From Acidobacteriota bacterium (GTDB lineage Bacteria; Acidobacteriota; Thermoanaerobaculia; Multivoradales; JAHZIX01), in the NCBI GenBank assembly GCA_034211275.1, contig JAXHTF010000003.1, forward strand, positions 1 through 64,000: DNA of 64,000 bases, written 5' to 3'. This document shows positions 19,938 to 27,650 of the stretch, piece by piece. The notes beneath the pieces are model-generated. The model saw nothing but the letters and a program-made list of their open reading frames with translations, was not told the origin of the DNA and searched no databases. The position numbers and the translations under genes are program-made. Numbering within the stretch: the first letter of the stretch is position 1; the number at the start of each line of letters is the position of its first letter.

Positions 19938-21377
19938 TCACCATGCCAAGATTGCAATGAGTAGTGACATAAAACCAACGACAGTGAATACGAATCCGTG
20001 ATCTGTGTTGTAGGTGGGGTCGTGCCTTGAGTTGTATCTTCTAAGGATGATTGATGCGTAGTAGCATCCAAGTACGGAGAGCGATAGAAAAGAAACCAGC
20101 ATGATGGACCACAGCGTTTCGGAAGTCCAGCGCAATGTGGACATGAATATTATCCGAGAAGTCACGGCTAGATTGGCGATATCCTTGAGGCGTGTCTCGA
20201 TGAGAGACGATGCCAAATACTGAGATGTCAAGAAGAGAGTGGAGGTAGACCGTGAGAAGGCGTTGGAGAGCGCTCTCTTTCGGTGCGTCCTAAGAGGGTC
20301 CTTGATTTCACCCTCGAAGTCACTCCATGCCTCGCGGAAGGAAAATATTTCGCGCGCTAAGGGGTCTCGCAGAGCCGCCTTGAGGAAGAGTTTATGAGCC
20401 CTCTGGTCGCCGGTGTTGACGCCGGCGGATTTTAGAGCGTCTATGAATGGTTGTGAACCACGATATTCTCTTCCAGTAAGGGAGAGGAGGTCGGCATCTC
20501 GGGGTGCTATGGATTGCGAGCTCAGATCTGCAACCGTTTCTGGATCTAGGAGATAGGTGCTTGTGTTCGTCGACCAGTCTGCGGGGCCCCACAATTCTAG
20601 AGAGCTTGTGCGATGATGGAGCATAAAACGGAGACGCACAGCACGAAATGTAACAAGGAAATAGGTCTCGTAACGAGCTTGGTAGTCACGAATATCGGTA
20701 CTGTCCCGGATAATGCCGTCGTGTGAGAGGGTATTGGGCTTAGCGTATTCGTACAGGCCCTCAAGCCTGCTGTGGCTGATGAATGAATTGGCGATAGTTA
20801 GGGGTCCGATGAATATGACTAGTGCCGTCAGTGCCGCTGCGAGTAGGACTGCTGCAAGTTGAAGGACCTCCTCTCGCTTAAACATTAGGGGGCCTATTGC
20901 GATTGTGAGTGGTGTGAGTAGGGCGGTTGAAATGGCGGTAATGACCAGCGCCAGGAACATGGTCGTCGTGATCGTAATATAGAATGCAAAAATAGTGATG
21001 AAGGTGGCTACGGCGACAAGCCCTTTACGATAAACAGGAATGAGGCGATCTGGTAAGTCGGTCGTCATCAAGCGGTGTACTCCTAGCCTCCGACCAAGCG
21101 GACTGTTGGGCGAGATCAATCCAGCAAAACTGACAACAGCAACAGCGAGGCCAGTGGCCGATAAGACCTGGGGGACAAAGAGCATTAAGGCGCTTAGCAG
21201 GAGGCCTAGGCTTGCGAGTAGAGGCGGTAGGCAGACGTTCCGAAGCCAAGACCTTGTGGCGTCACTTTTTGGGCGCGCACCCTTAGATGCGCGTAGACCA
21301 TGCTGGTTCGCTCTCGTGATAGCGCGATTCTTTCCTCCGCCACGGGTTCGGCTCTTCTTACGCTGCTTGCCTTTCAC
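19938..21377 (-). CDS. Large membrane protein of unknown function
   Basis: Product of 479 residues. A very basic N-terminus (KGKQRKKSRTRGGGKNR) precedes two to four membrane segments (about 50-95), two more at about 115-165, one near 175-200, a soluble middle of about 180 residues, and two C-terminal segments (about 400-425 and 460-479). No family recognised. It stands alone between the 545-bp repeat and the tRNA fragment. It is richer in A and T than its neighbours, suggesting foreign origin. Confidence 0.6.
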   Translation of the reverse strand: MKGKQRKKSRTRGGGKNRAITRANQHGLRASKGARPKSDATRSWLRNVCLPPLLASLGLLLSALMLFVPQVLSATGLAVAVVSFAGLISPNSPLGRRLGVHRLMTTDLPDRLIPVYRKGLVAVATFITIFAFYITITTTMFLALVITAISTALLTPLTIAIGPLMFKREEVLQLAAVLLAAALTALVIFIGPLTIANSFISHSRLEGLYEYAKPNTLSHDGIIRDSTDIRDYQARYETYFLVTFRAVRLRFMLHHRTSSLELWGPADWSTNTSTYLLDPETVADLSSQSIAPRDADLLSLTGREYRGSQPFIDALKSAGVNTGDQRAHKLFLKAALRDPLAREIFSFREAWSDFEGEIKDPLRTHRKRALSNAFSRSTSTLFLTSQYLASSLIETRLKDIANLAVTSRIIFMSTLRWTSETLWSIMLVSFLSLSVLGCYYASIILRRYNSRHDPTYNTDHGFVFTVVGFMSLLIAILAW

Positions 21378-21598
21378 CGGCGTACACCTCTAAGGCGGAA
21401 GTCAAGTTGTGCGGAGCGGTGTTTAGAAGACTAAGGGTACAGTAACTGCAATCGCCTGGTAGTCGGCGTCCCTGACGGCAAATCCTACCAGCGGCTTCGA
21501 GGCCCACTCGAGAAGTCGTCCTTGGGGCGGTGTTCCCGTGCCTACCAGCATCTCGGGGTTGCATCAGCCCCCACCAAGTCCCGCCAAGTCACACCCCA
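21378..21598. other. Intergenic region left of attachment site
   Basis: No gene seen. The part from about 21558 ('GTTGCATCA', then AAGTCCC) resembles 31112 onward next to the second integrase, so it may be a diverged attachment arm continuing into the repeats at 21599. Confidence 0.4.
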
Positions 21599-21620
21599 AA
21601 CGGACCCAAATGGGACCCAA
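21599..21620. repeat. Putative integrase-2 type arm sites (left)
   Basis: Two adjoining 11-bp units, AACGGACCCAA and ATGGGACCCAA. Close relatives lie next to the second integrase at 31142-31205. They lie outside the left tRNA fragment, the reverse of the integrase-1 repeats, which lie inside. Confidence 0.6.
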
Positions 21621-21688
21621 ACCACCCTGGGGCCACTACTTCAGCGCAATGGAAAGTTCGGCAAGTTGTTGGAAACAATGAGGATATC

Positions 21689-21734
21689 TGGAGCCACCGA
21701 CAGGACTTGAACCTGCGACCTACTGATTACGAAT
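21689..21734 (-). other. tRNA-Thr(CGT) 3' fragment, left attachment site
   Basis: The 46 bases read on the minus strand run from the anticodon loop (TTCGTAA) and 3' anticodon stem through the T arm to an encoded CCA. The 5' half is absent: upstream bases cannot pair with the anticodon stem. An identical 46-bp copy is at 30955-31000. Integration into a tRNA-Thr(CGT) gene is known for P4-like elements (E. coli thrW). Confidence 0.93.
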
Positions 21735-21829
21735 CTTTGTTCCCGGGTATTTCAAGCGACGCTTAAGCTTGGAAAGCCCTTTGTTTAGGGAACTTTTTGT
21801 TTGCGTGGCTTTGGTAAGGTATGATTTTG

Positions 21830-21884
21830 CTGGCTACGAGCTGGCTACGAGCTGGCTACGAATTGGCTACGAGTTGGCTACGGA
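21830..21884. repeat. Five 11-bp phased repeats, integrase-1 arm sites
   Basis: Five directly repeated 11-mers of the form (C/T)TGGCTACGAG begin at 21830, 21841, 21852, 21863 and 21874, exactly one helical turn apart. Two more copies, also 11 bases apart, lie at the other end of the element (30866-30886). Position between the core site and the integrase start fits arm-type binding sites; binding also could autoregulate the integrase. Confidence 0.85.
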
Positions 21885-21901
21885 TAAGGAGGGGGGCGGC
21901 A

Positions 21902-23098
21902 ATGAAGATCACAAAGCGTGCGGTAGAGGCGGCGGCTCCCGTCCCGGGGAAGCAGCAGACCTTTTTCTATGACGCCACGCTGAAGGGCTTCGGGTTGCGG
22001 GTCTCGGCCAAGGGGCGCAAGACCTACATTTTCGAGTACCGCAATGCTCAAGGTCGGAAGAGGCGCTATACCCTCGGCAGGGTCGGGGGCATGACTCCGG
22101 ACCAAGCCCGCAAGGCCGCTCGGGCAGCGCTGGCGGCCGTGGACCGGGGCGAAGATCCCGCGGAGGAAGCCCAGCAGGAGCGGAAGGGCGAGACCATCGC
22201 GGAGTTCAGCGAGCGCTACCTCACCGAGCATGCACGGCCGAAGAAGAAACCGAAGTCGGTGCAGGAGGACGAAGCGCTGTTGCGCCGTTGCGTGCTGCCG
22301 GCGTTGGGGCGGATCAAGGTCAACGCGGTCACTCGGAAGGACGTCAGCCGGATGCACCACGGATTGAGCAAGACACCGACGCAGGCCAACCGGGCGCTCT
22401 CGCTGTTCTCGAAGATGATGAACCTTGCTGAGCGCTGGGGAGTTCGGCCCGATGGCACCAACCCCTGCCGCCATGTGGACCGTTACAGGGAGACCAAGCG
22501 GGAGCGCTTCCTCTCGTCGGAGGAGCTGCGCCGTCTCGGCGATGCGTTGAAGGAGTCGGAGGGGAAGGAGATGCCTTCGGTTCTGTTGGCTATTCGGTTG
22601 CTTATCCTCACCGGAGCCCGCAAGGGCGAGATTCTCGGGTTGCAGTGGGATGAGGTCGATTTTGAGCGCCAGTGTCTACGGCTCCGGGACTCGAAGACCG
22701 GCAAGAAGACCATTCCCCTCGGCGCTCCGGCTCTGGACCTGCTGGCGAACGTCAAGGGCTACGCGAGCAACCCCCACGTCTGCCCCGGCTTCAAGGCCGG
22801 CAAGCCCCTGGTGAACCTGACCAAGCCCTGGTATCGGATCCGTGAGCGGGCGGGGCTGGAGGACGTGCGGATTCATGACCTACGCCATAGCTTCGCCGCT
22901 TCTGCCGCCAGTGGGGGAGTCCCGCTTGCCGTCCTCGGGTCGCTTCTAGGGCACTCGCAACCGCAGACGACGCAGCGGTACGCCCACCTAGCCCAGGACG
23001 CCCGCCACGAGGCCATGGGCAGGGTCTCGAAAGAGATCGCCGCAACGATGGATGGAAAGCTCGGCGAGGTCCGGCAATTGCGGCAGAAGGGGAGCTGA
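21902..23098 (+). CDS. Tyrosine recombinase, P4-integrase type
   Basis: Integrase of 398 residues that would catalyse integration and excision at the tRNA-Thr site. An N-terminal DUF4102-like DNA-binding domain ('GFGLRVSAKGRKTYIFEYR', near 22-45) precedes a core-binding helical domain and a catalytic domain with Arg in 'TGARKGEI', 'HDLRHSF' and 'LGHSQPQTTQRYAH', which give the R, H-x-x-R, H and Tyr residues. The ATG at 21902 has AAGGAGG just upstream; the longer frame from 21821 merely translates the repeats. It lies 170 bases inside the left attachment site. Confidence 0.93.
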   Translation: MKITKRAVEAAAPVPGKQQTFFYDATLKGFGLRVSAKGRKTYIFEYRNAQGRKRRYTLGRVGGMTPDQARKAARAALAAVDRGEDPAEEAQQERKGETIAEFSERYLTEHARPKKKPKSVQEDEALLRRCVLPALGRIKVNAVTRKDVSRMHHGLSKTPTQANRALSLFSKMMNLAERWGVRPDGTNPCRHVDRYRETKRERFLSSEELRRLGDALKESEGKEMPSVLLAIRLLILTGARKGEILGLQWDEVDFERQCLRLRDSKTGKKTIPLGAPALDLLANVKGYASNPHVCPGFKAGKPLVNLTKPWYRIRERAGLEDVRIHDLRHSFAASAASGGVPLAVLGSLLGHSQPQTTQRYAHLAQDARHEAMGRVSKEIAATMDGKLGEVRQLRQKGS

Positions 23099-23227
23099 GC
23101 ACCGAGCACAGATTTCGGAGACGTAGCAGGGGCCGGGCCTGATCAACCTACCCCATAAACCAGTAACCGGCCCCGGCAGAGGCAGCAACCTCCACCGGGA
23201 CCTGACACCCAAGGAGAGATTACCTCC

Positions 23228-23623
23228 ATGGATGCTGACCGAGAGTCTATCCCGCCTGACTTCCGGACCTGGGAACGAGATTCCCCGGCTTTCCGGGCCA
23301 TCTTTCTACAGCACGCCCCCACTACCGAGGCCGCGGAGACGCTGCGCCGGTTCGGACGGCTGCTCTTCCACTGGATTCTGGAGTACGGCCCTGGCGCCGG
23401 GCCTCCGGAGTCCTCGACCCGTAGCGAGCTGAGGGCGGGAGCCCTGGACCTGCGCACGGCGCAGAGCTACTTGCTGCATGTGGCGCAAGGCCGCATCGCT
23501 AGTGACCTCCCACCGGAGGATGAGCAGCTCGCCGTCCTCGCCGGCAATCTGGCGGCGGAGGTGGGCACGGTGGCGGAACGGATCGAGGCCACCCTCGGCC
23601 CGATTCCGGAACGCCCTACGTAA
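23228..23623 (+). CDS. Small family protein, copy 3
   Basis: Product of 131 residues. It shares with 14981-15427 the order 'F/ESW-E-x-x-x-x-AFR-x-x-FL', 'R-x-x-G-x-L', 'SELRAGALDLRTAQSYL', 'DEQLAVLAGNLAAEV' and a final 'RIE', clearly the same family but far diverged. The upstream leader also has a 'GCAGCAACC-x-CCACCGG'-like block resembling the leaders of copies 1 and 2. GGAGAG precedes the ATG. No known function. An intrinsic terminator follows. Confidence 0.65.
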   Translation: MDADRESIPPDFRTWERDSPAFRAIFLQHAPTTEAAETLRRFGRLLFHWILEYGPGAGPPESSTRSELRAGALDLRTAQSYLLHVAQGRIASDLPPEDEQLAVLAGNLAAEVGTVAERIEATLGPIPERPT

Positions 23624-23649
23624 GCCCTCAGAAAGCCTTCGAATCAACG

Positions 23650-23674
23650 CACCGGGGCGCCCTTGGCCCCGGTG
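23650..23674 (+). terminator. Intrinsic terminator after small family gene
   Basis: CACCGGGGC at 23650-23658 pairs perfectly with GCCCCGGTG at 23666-23674 (9 bp, 7-base loop), followed by TTGTTGTCTG. It lies 26 bases beyond the stop of the gene at 23228-23623. Confidence 0.65.
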
Positions 23675-23964
23675 TTGTTGTCTGTGGTCGAAGTCTCTGG
23701 CGTCGCACTGGTGGCTCAGAGGTCATATCGAAAGAAGCAAGCGGAAACCTCCCCAAGCCGGCCGGTGTTAAAGCCCTACGTTAAAGCGTCGAGACTGCCT
23801 CATCTTGGAGGGTTTGTCTCTAGAGAAAGGGCACCACCAGGGGGCTGTGAGCCCCGGCGCTCCTAGCCGGCTGTCCCGGCGGCGAGGCGGGCCGAAGGGC
23901 AGGCAGTGCCTCCCTGCCTACCAAAGAGCGCGGGGCCGGGGCTTTGGGGGCCGCTCAGAGCTTC
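23675..23964. other. Gene-free spacer between convergent genes
   Basis: No protein-like frame seen. Several GC-rich dyads (for example around 23840-23950) may serve as terminators for the leftward restriction gene that ends at 23965. Confidence 0.45.
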
Positions 23965-26900
23965 TCAGGCCGCCACGAAGCGCCCGTCATCGGTGGCCCG
24001 GGCCTGCCCTAGGGCGGTGAGGGTGTCGAGGAGCTCGGAGACGCGGCGGGTTTGGGCGCGCCGGAAGAGCCGCGCCAGCTGCTCCGAGGTGACCGGGGCG
24101 GGTTGCTCGGTGAGCGCAGAGCGCACCGCCTGCACCTGCTCCGGTAGCGCCTTGGGCCATGCTCGCTTCGCTCCCTTGGCGGCGGTGGGCTTGGCGGCGG
24201 TGGTCTCGCTGGCGAGGCTCTGTTGGTCGCCGGTGGTGCCTTCGGGGTTCTGGAACTCGGGACGCAGCCACCGGATGAGGCCGTTAGCCTCCTCTGCCGC
24301 GCGCTTGGCGTTCAAGTCCACCAGCCGCTGGAGGAGCTCTTCCTCAGCCTCCAGTTGCTCCGGGCTCTTGTGCTGGCTCGGCGTCGTGCCCCCAGGCTTG
24401 CCCACCAGCGCTGGCGCCAGATCGGACCATCCGTAGGCTTCGAGTACCGCAGCGTCCAACTCGTCGTGGATCTGCGCCAGGACTGAGACTAGGCCTTGCT
24501 CGTGGATCTTTTTTTCCTTGGGGGTGAGCTCTTCGCCGGCACGGAGCTTCTCAAGGACATTATAAAGACCTGTCATAGTGAGGTTCGGGTAGAGGGCGAG
24601 GCGCTCAGACCGGTGTTCTAGGGTGCGATTCCCCAGCTCGCGCAATAGATTTCTTTCAGGCGCTTCTAGGAGCGGGAAGGGAAATGTCTCAAAGCATTTA
24701 GTTTTAGTGTATCGCGAATCATTTCCGACACCCAAAAAGCTGCCAGATGCCAGGGACCAAAGAACATGCTGCCGACTTGAGAGGACGCAGAACGAGGCCA
24801 GGTCTTTAAGACCAATAGCAACCAGTGTCTGGTCTGGTAGCACCTCACCGTCTACAGCGTAGAAAATCCTCTGTCGGCTTGTAAGGACTGTAGCGATATA
24901 CCGAGGCAAACCTTCCAAGCTATTTCTTAGTTCCTCGTTGTTCCTCCGGTGAAGCCACCAATTCTCGCGCAAGCTCTTGTCTCGGTTTTGGTCACGCTGG
25001 GGCTTAACCTTCAGCGATATCCATTGGAAGAGCTCCGGAAATCGCCGCTGCACCTCTTCAATCGCAAGGGGGAAGAGATCAATTACCATCAGATCTCGGC
25101 TGTGTTGCGTAAGATCACGCCCATTCAGATACCGGCGAATATGCTTGACTGCCCCCGGTCGAGTATTCAATCCCAGCGACTCGGCCTCACTCTTTGTGAG
25201 CACCATGCCTTTACCGTGTGGTATCACTCCCGTTGCACTGAGCCTTGAGTTTGCTTGCAAAGCAGAGGCACCGGTCACGTCTGCTCCTTGCCGGAGATTC
25301 GCTCCTATTACCCCCTTCTTTCCATGGGTCACACCTGTGAGTCCCTCTAGGTCAGCCACCCCACCGCCGACTACGTGGTGGAGTTCTCCGGCTCTAGGTC
25401 CCAGCGTTCCGACCGTCATTGCTATCCGAACGGCAGCGCTACCAGACTCATCAACCCAAGGGTGATCCGGTATCGCAAAGACCAGAGATATCGGAGGGCT
25501 CGCGGTCAAGAATTCCTCCAATACCCTTCGGTTGAAGCCGTGGGCTATCGAATTGGTCGTTATTAGGCCAAATCGTCGGAGAGACTCTTGCTGTAGAAGT
25601 TTGGCGGCATAGTGCCACCAATACATCACATAGTCGGCAGAATGAGGAAGGGCAGGCCAGACCGCTCTCAGAGCATCGACATACCCATCTCCAAGCGATG
25701 CCCGAATGTTGAGCTTTCCAATAAACGGCGGGTTCCCCACCACAAAATCCGCCTCGGGCCATTCCGCCTTCCTCGGGTTCACGTACCGCTCCACCGCCAC
25801 CGTTGCCGTCTCGTCGGGGACCTGCTCCCCGGTGACGGGGTGGGTTTTGGTGGTGACGCCGTCCCAGCGGGTCACGGGGGCGCCGGTCTCGTCTCGCTCC
25901 AGCTCGATGGAATCCCAAGCGAGCACCGCATCCCGGTTCTCGATGTTGTGGAAGTCACGCAACACCGGCTCGGGAGGGTTGGCGTTGCCGCGGGTGCGGA
26001 AGTGCCATTGCAGATAGCCGATCCAGAGCACCGCCTCGGCGATGCGTGCGGCGCGGGGGTTGGTTTCAAGGCCTAGCATTTGGTGCGGGTCCACGCTGGC
26101 CTGGTCCATCTCCAGCGGGGCTTGGGTGTCTCCCATCTCGGCAAGGAAGTTGAACACCTCGCCTTCGAGCCGCTTCATGTGCTCCAAGGTCACATAGAGG
26201 AAGTTGCCGGAGCCGCAGGCCGGGTCCAAGACGCGCACCTTGCACAGCTGGCGATGGAAGAGGCGGACCTCCCGGGCAGCATCCTTCTCCCGCCCTTGCG
26301 CCTGAAGCGTCAGGGCCGCCGCCTGCACATTGGACCAATCCTCCCGCAACGGCTCGATCACCGTGGGCATCACCAGCCGCTCGACATAGGCCCGGGGCGT
26401 GTAGTGGGCTCCCAGGCGGTGACGCTCCCGGGGGTTGAGGGCGCGCTCCAGCAGGGTGCCGAAGATCGCCGGCTCGACGTCCCGCCAGTCCGCCCGCGCC
26501 GCTTCCAGCAGCAAGTCCACCTGCTCCCGGTCCAGAGGCACAGCGGTTTGCTCGGCGAAGAGCCCGCCGTTGAAGCGCAGCACGTCACTACGGATCTCGG
26601 CGGAGAATCCGCCCTCGTTCATTGCCCGCCAAAGGCCCGGCACCAGCCGGGGAAAGAGGTCCGGATCATGGCGGGTCTCTTCTAGGAGGTGTGTGAAGCT
26701 GCGGGCCGGGAGCAATCCCACGTCCTCGGCGAACATGGTGAAGAGGCAGCGCATCAGGAAGGCCGCCACCAGGTCCGGCCCGTGGCCCGCTTTCTCGAGG
26801 CTGCTGGCCAGCTTGGCGAGATTGGTAGCAATGGCCTTGGTCACTCGGGCCGAGCGCCGGGAGGGATCGAGGCTCATGGGATCGAGCCACACCGCCCGCA

Positions 26901-27411
26901 GCTGCTCCCGCACCTCCTCCCGCGCCAGATCTTCCAGCCCCACCCGGTAGGAGCGCGGATCGGGGAAGGGAACGTAGGTGGCGCCGGAGCGGCTGAATTC
27001 CGAGTAGAGCTCCAAGCTCCTGCCAACGTCCGTCACCACCAGGAAGGGCGGCCGGCCCTCATCGGAGTGGAGGGCGCGGGCGTACTGCTGCGCCTGCCCG
27101 TGGGCTCGGAGCATGGCCGTTCCCCAGCTGGCAGAGTCCATCTTCTTACCGGTCTGCTTGGCCTCCAGCACGAAGCACCCGCGGCGGTAAAGATCAATGA
27201 AGCCTCGGCTCTCCGTGCCGTCGGCGTGGGCGAAATTCACCCGGCGCTCGAAGACGTAGGAGTTGTCTTCCCTCTCGTCGGTGGAAGGCTCGGGCCGGGG
27301 CAGCTCCAGCAGCTCGCAGAGCTCGGTCAAGAAGAGCTGGTAGTTGGCCCGTTCGGTCCCGGTGGCCTGCTGCCAGCGCTCGATGAATTGTTCAACGGTG
27401 TGCTCCGCCAT
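23965..27411 (-). CDS. Type IIL-like restriction-methylation enzyme
   Basis: A single 1148-residue chain that should both methylate and cut. N-terminal nuclease: 'GFIDLYRRGCFVLEAKQ' supplies Asp73, Glu83 and Lys85 of a PD-(D/E)xK site, as in MmeI. Next come a helical spacer and a gamma-type N6-adenine methylase with 'VLDPACGSGNF' (394-404) and 'NPPF' (560-563), then a target-recognition region (about 690-960) that is richer in A and T, and a C-terminal helical tail. The nuclease motif argues for MmeI-like type IIL rather than BREX PglX, which lacks it. Cargo gene of the 21.7-31.0 kb element; convergent with the small family gene. Confidence 0.85.
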   Translation of the reverse strand: MAEHTVEQFIERWQQATGTERANYQLFLTELCELLELPRPEPSTDEREDNSYVFERRVNFAHADGTESRGFIDLYRRGCFVLEAKQTGKKMDSASWGTAMLRAHGQAQQYARALHSDEGRPPFLVVTDVGRSLELYSEFSRSGATYVPFPDPRSYRVGLEDLAREEVREQLRAVWLDPMSLDPSRRSARVTKAIATNLAKLASSLEKAGHGPDLVAAFLMRCLFTMFAEDVGLLPARSFTHLLEETRHDPDLFPRLVPGLWRAMNEGGFSAEIRSDVLRFNGGLFAEQTAVPLDREQVDLLLEAARADWRDVEPAIFGTLLERALNPRERHRLGAHYTPRAYVERLVMPTVIEPLREDWSNVQAAALTLQAQGREKDAAREVRLFHRQLCKVRVLDPACGSGNFLYVTLEHMKRLEGEVFNFLAEMGDTQAPLEMDQASVDPHQMLGLETNPRAARIAEAVLWIGYLQWHFRTRGNANPPEPVLRDFHNIENRDAVLAWDSIELERDETGAPVTRWDGVTTKTHPVTGEQVPDETATVAVERYVNPRKAEWPEADFVVGNPPFIGKLNIRASLGDGYVDALRAVWPALPHSADYVMYWWHYAAKLLQQESLRRFGLITTNSIAHGFNRRVLEEFLTASPPISLVFAIPDHPWVDESGSAAVRIAMTVGTLGPRAGELHHVVGGGVADLEGLTGVTHGKKGVIGANLRQGADVTGASALQANSRLSATGVIPHGKGMVLTKSEAESLGLNTRPGAVKHIRRYLNGRDLTQHSRDLMVIDLFPLAIEEVQRRFPELFQWISLKVKPQRDQNRDKSLRENWWLHRRNNEELRNSLEGLPRYIATVLTSRQRIFYAVDGEVLPDQTLVAIGLKDLASFCVLSSRQHVLWSLASGSFLGVGNDSRYTKTKCFETFPFPLLEAPERNLLRELGNRTLEHRSERLALYPNLTMTGLYNVLEKLRAGEELTPKEKKIHEQGLVSVLAQIHDELDAAVLEAYGWSDLAPALVGKPGGTTPSQHKSPEQLEAEEELLQRLVDLNAKRAAEEANGLIRWLRPEFQNPEGTTGDQQSLASETTAAKPTAAKGAKRAWPKALPEQVQAVRSALTEQPAPVTSEQLARLFRRAQTRRVSELLDTLTALGQARATDDGRFVAA

Positions 27412-27650
27412 AGTCTGGACTCCGGTTGCAGCCTAGGGCGCTCGCCTCTCGTGGGAGAGGGCGCCGCGTTGGGGGTGGGGCAGCGGCATTGTAACCGGTG
27501 GCAAAGAGCGGGGCCTCACTGGAGGAAGCAGGAGCCAGTGCTTGACGCGAGGGAGTCGGAGCGGTTCGGCCAGATCCCGTCGAAAGGGGCTTTCAGTGTG
27601 CTAAACCTGCTAGACCTGCTACAGCGCCTCTCCAAAGGGCTATTTCGTTG

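Noticed and set aside
21689-21734. A functional tRNA-Thr gene
   Set aside because: Only the 3' part from the anticodon loop is present; no acceptor, D arm or 5' anticodon stem.
21821-21901. Integrase N-terminal extension
   Set aside because: The extra residues only translate the 11-bp repeats; the ATG at 21902 has a strong ribosome binding site.
23965-27411. BREX PglX assignment
   Set aside because: An MmeI-like nuclease motif is present at the N-terminus and no other BREX gene is nearby.
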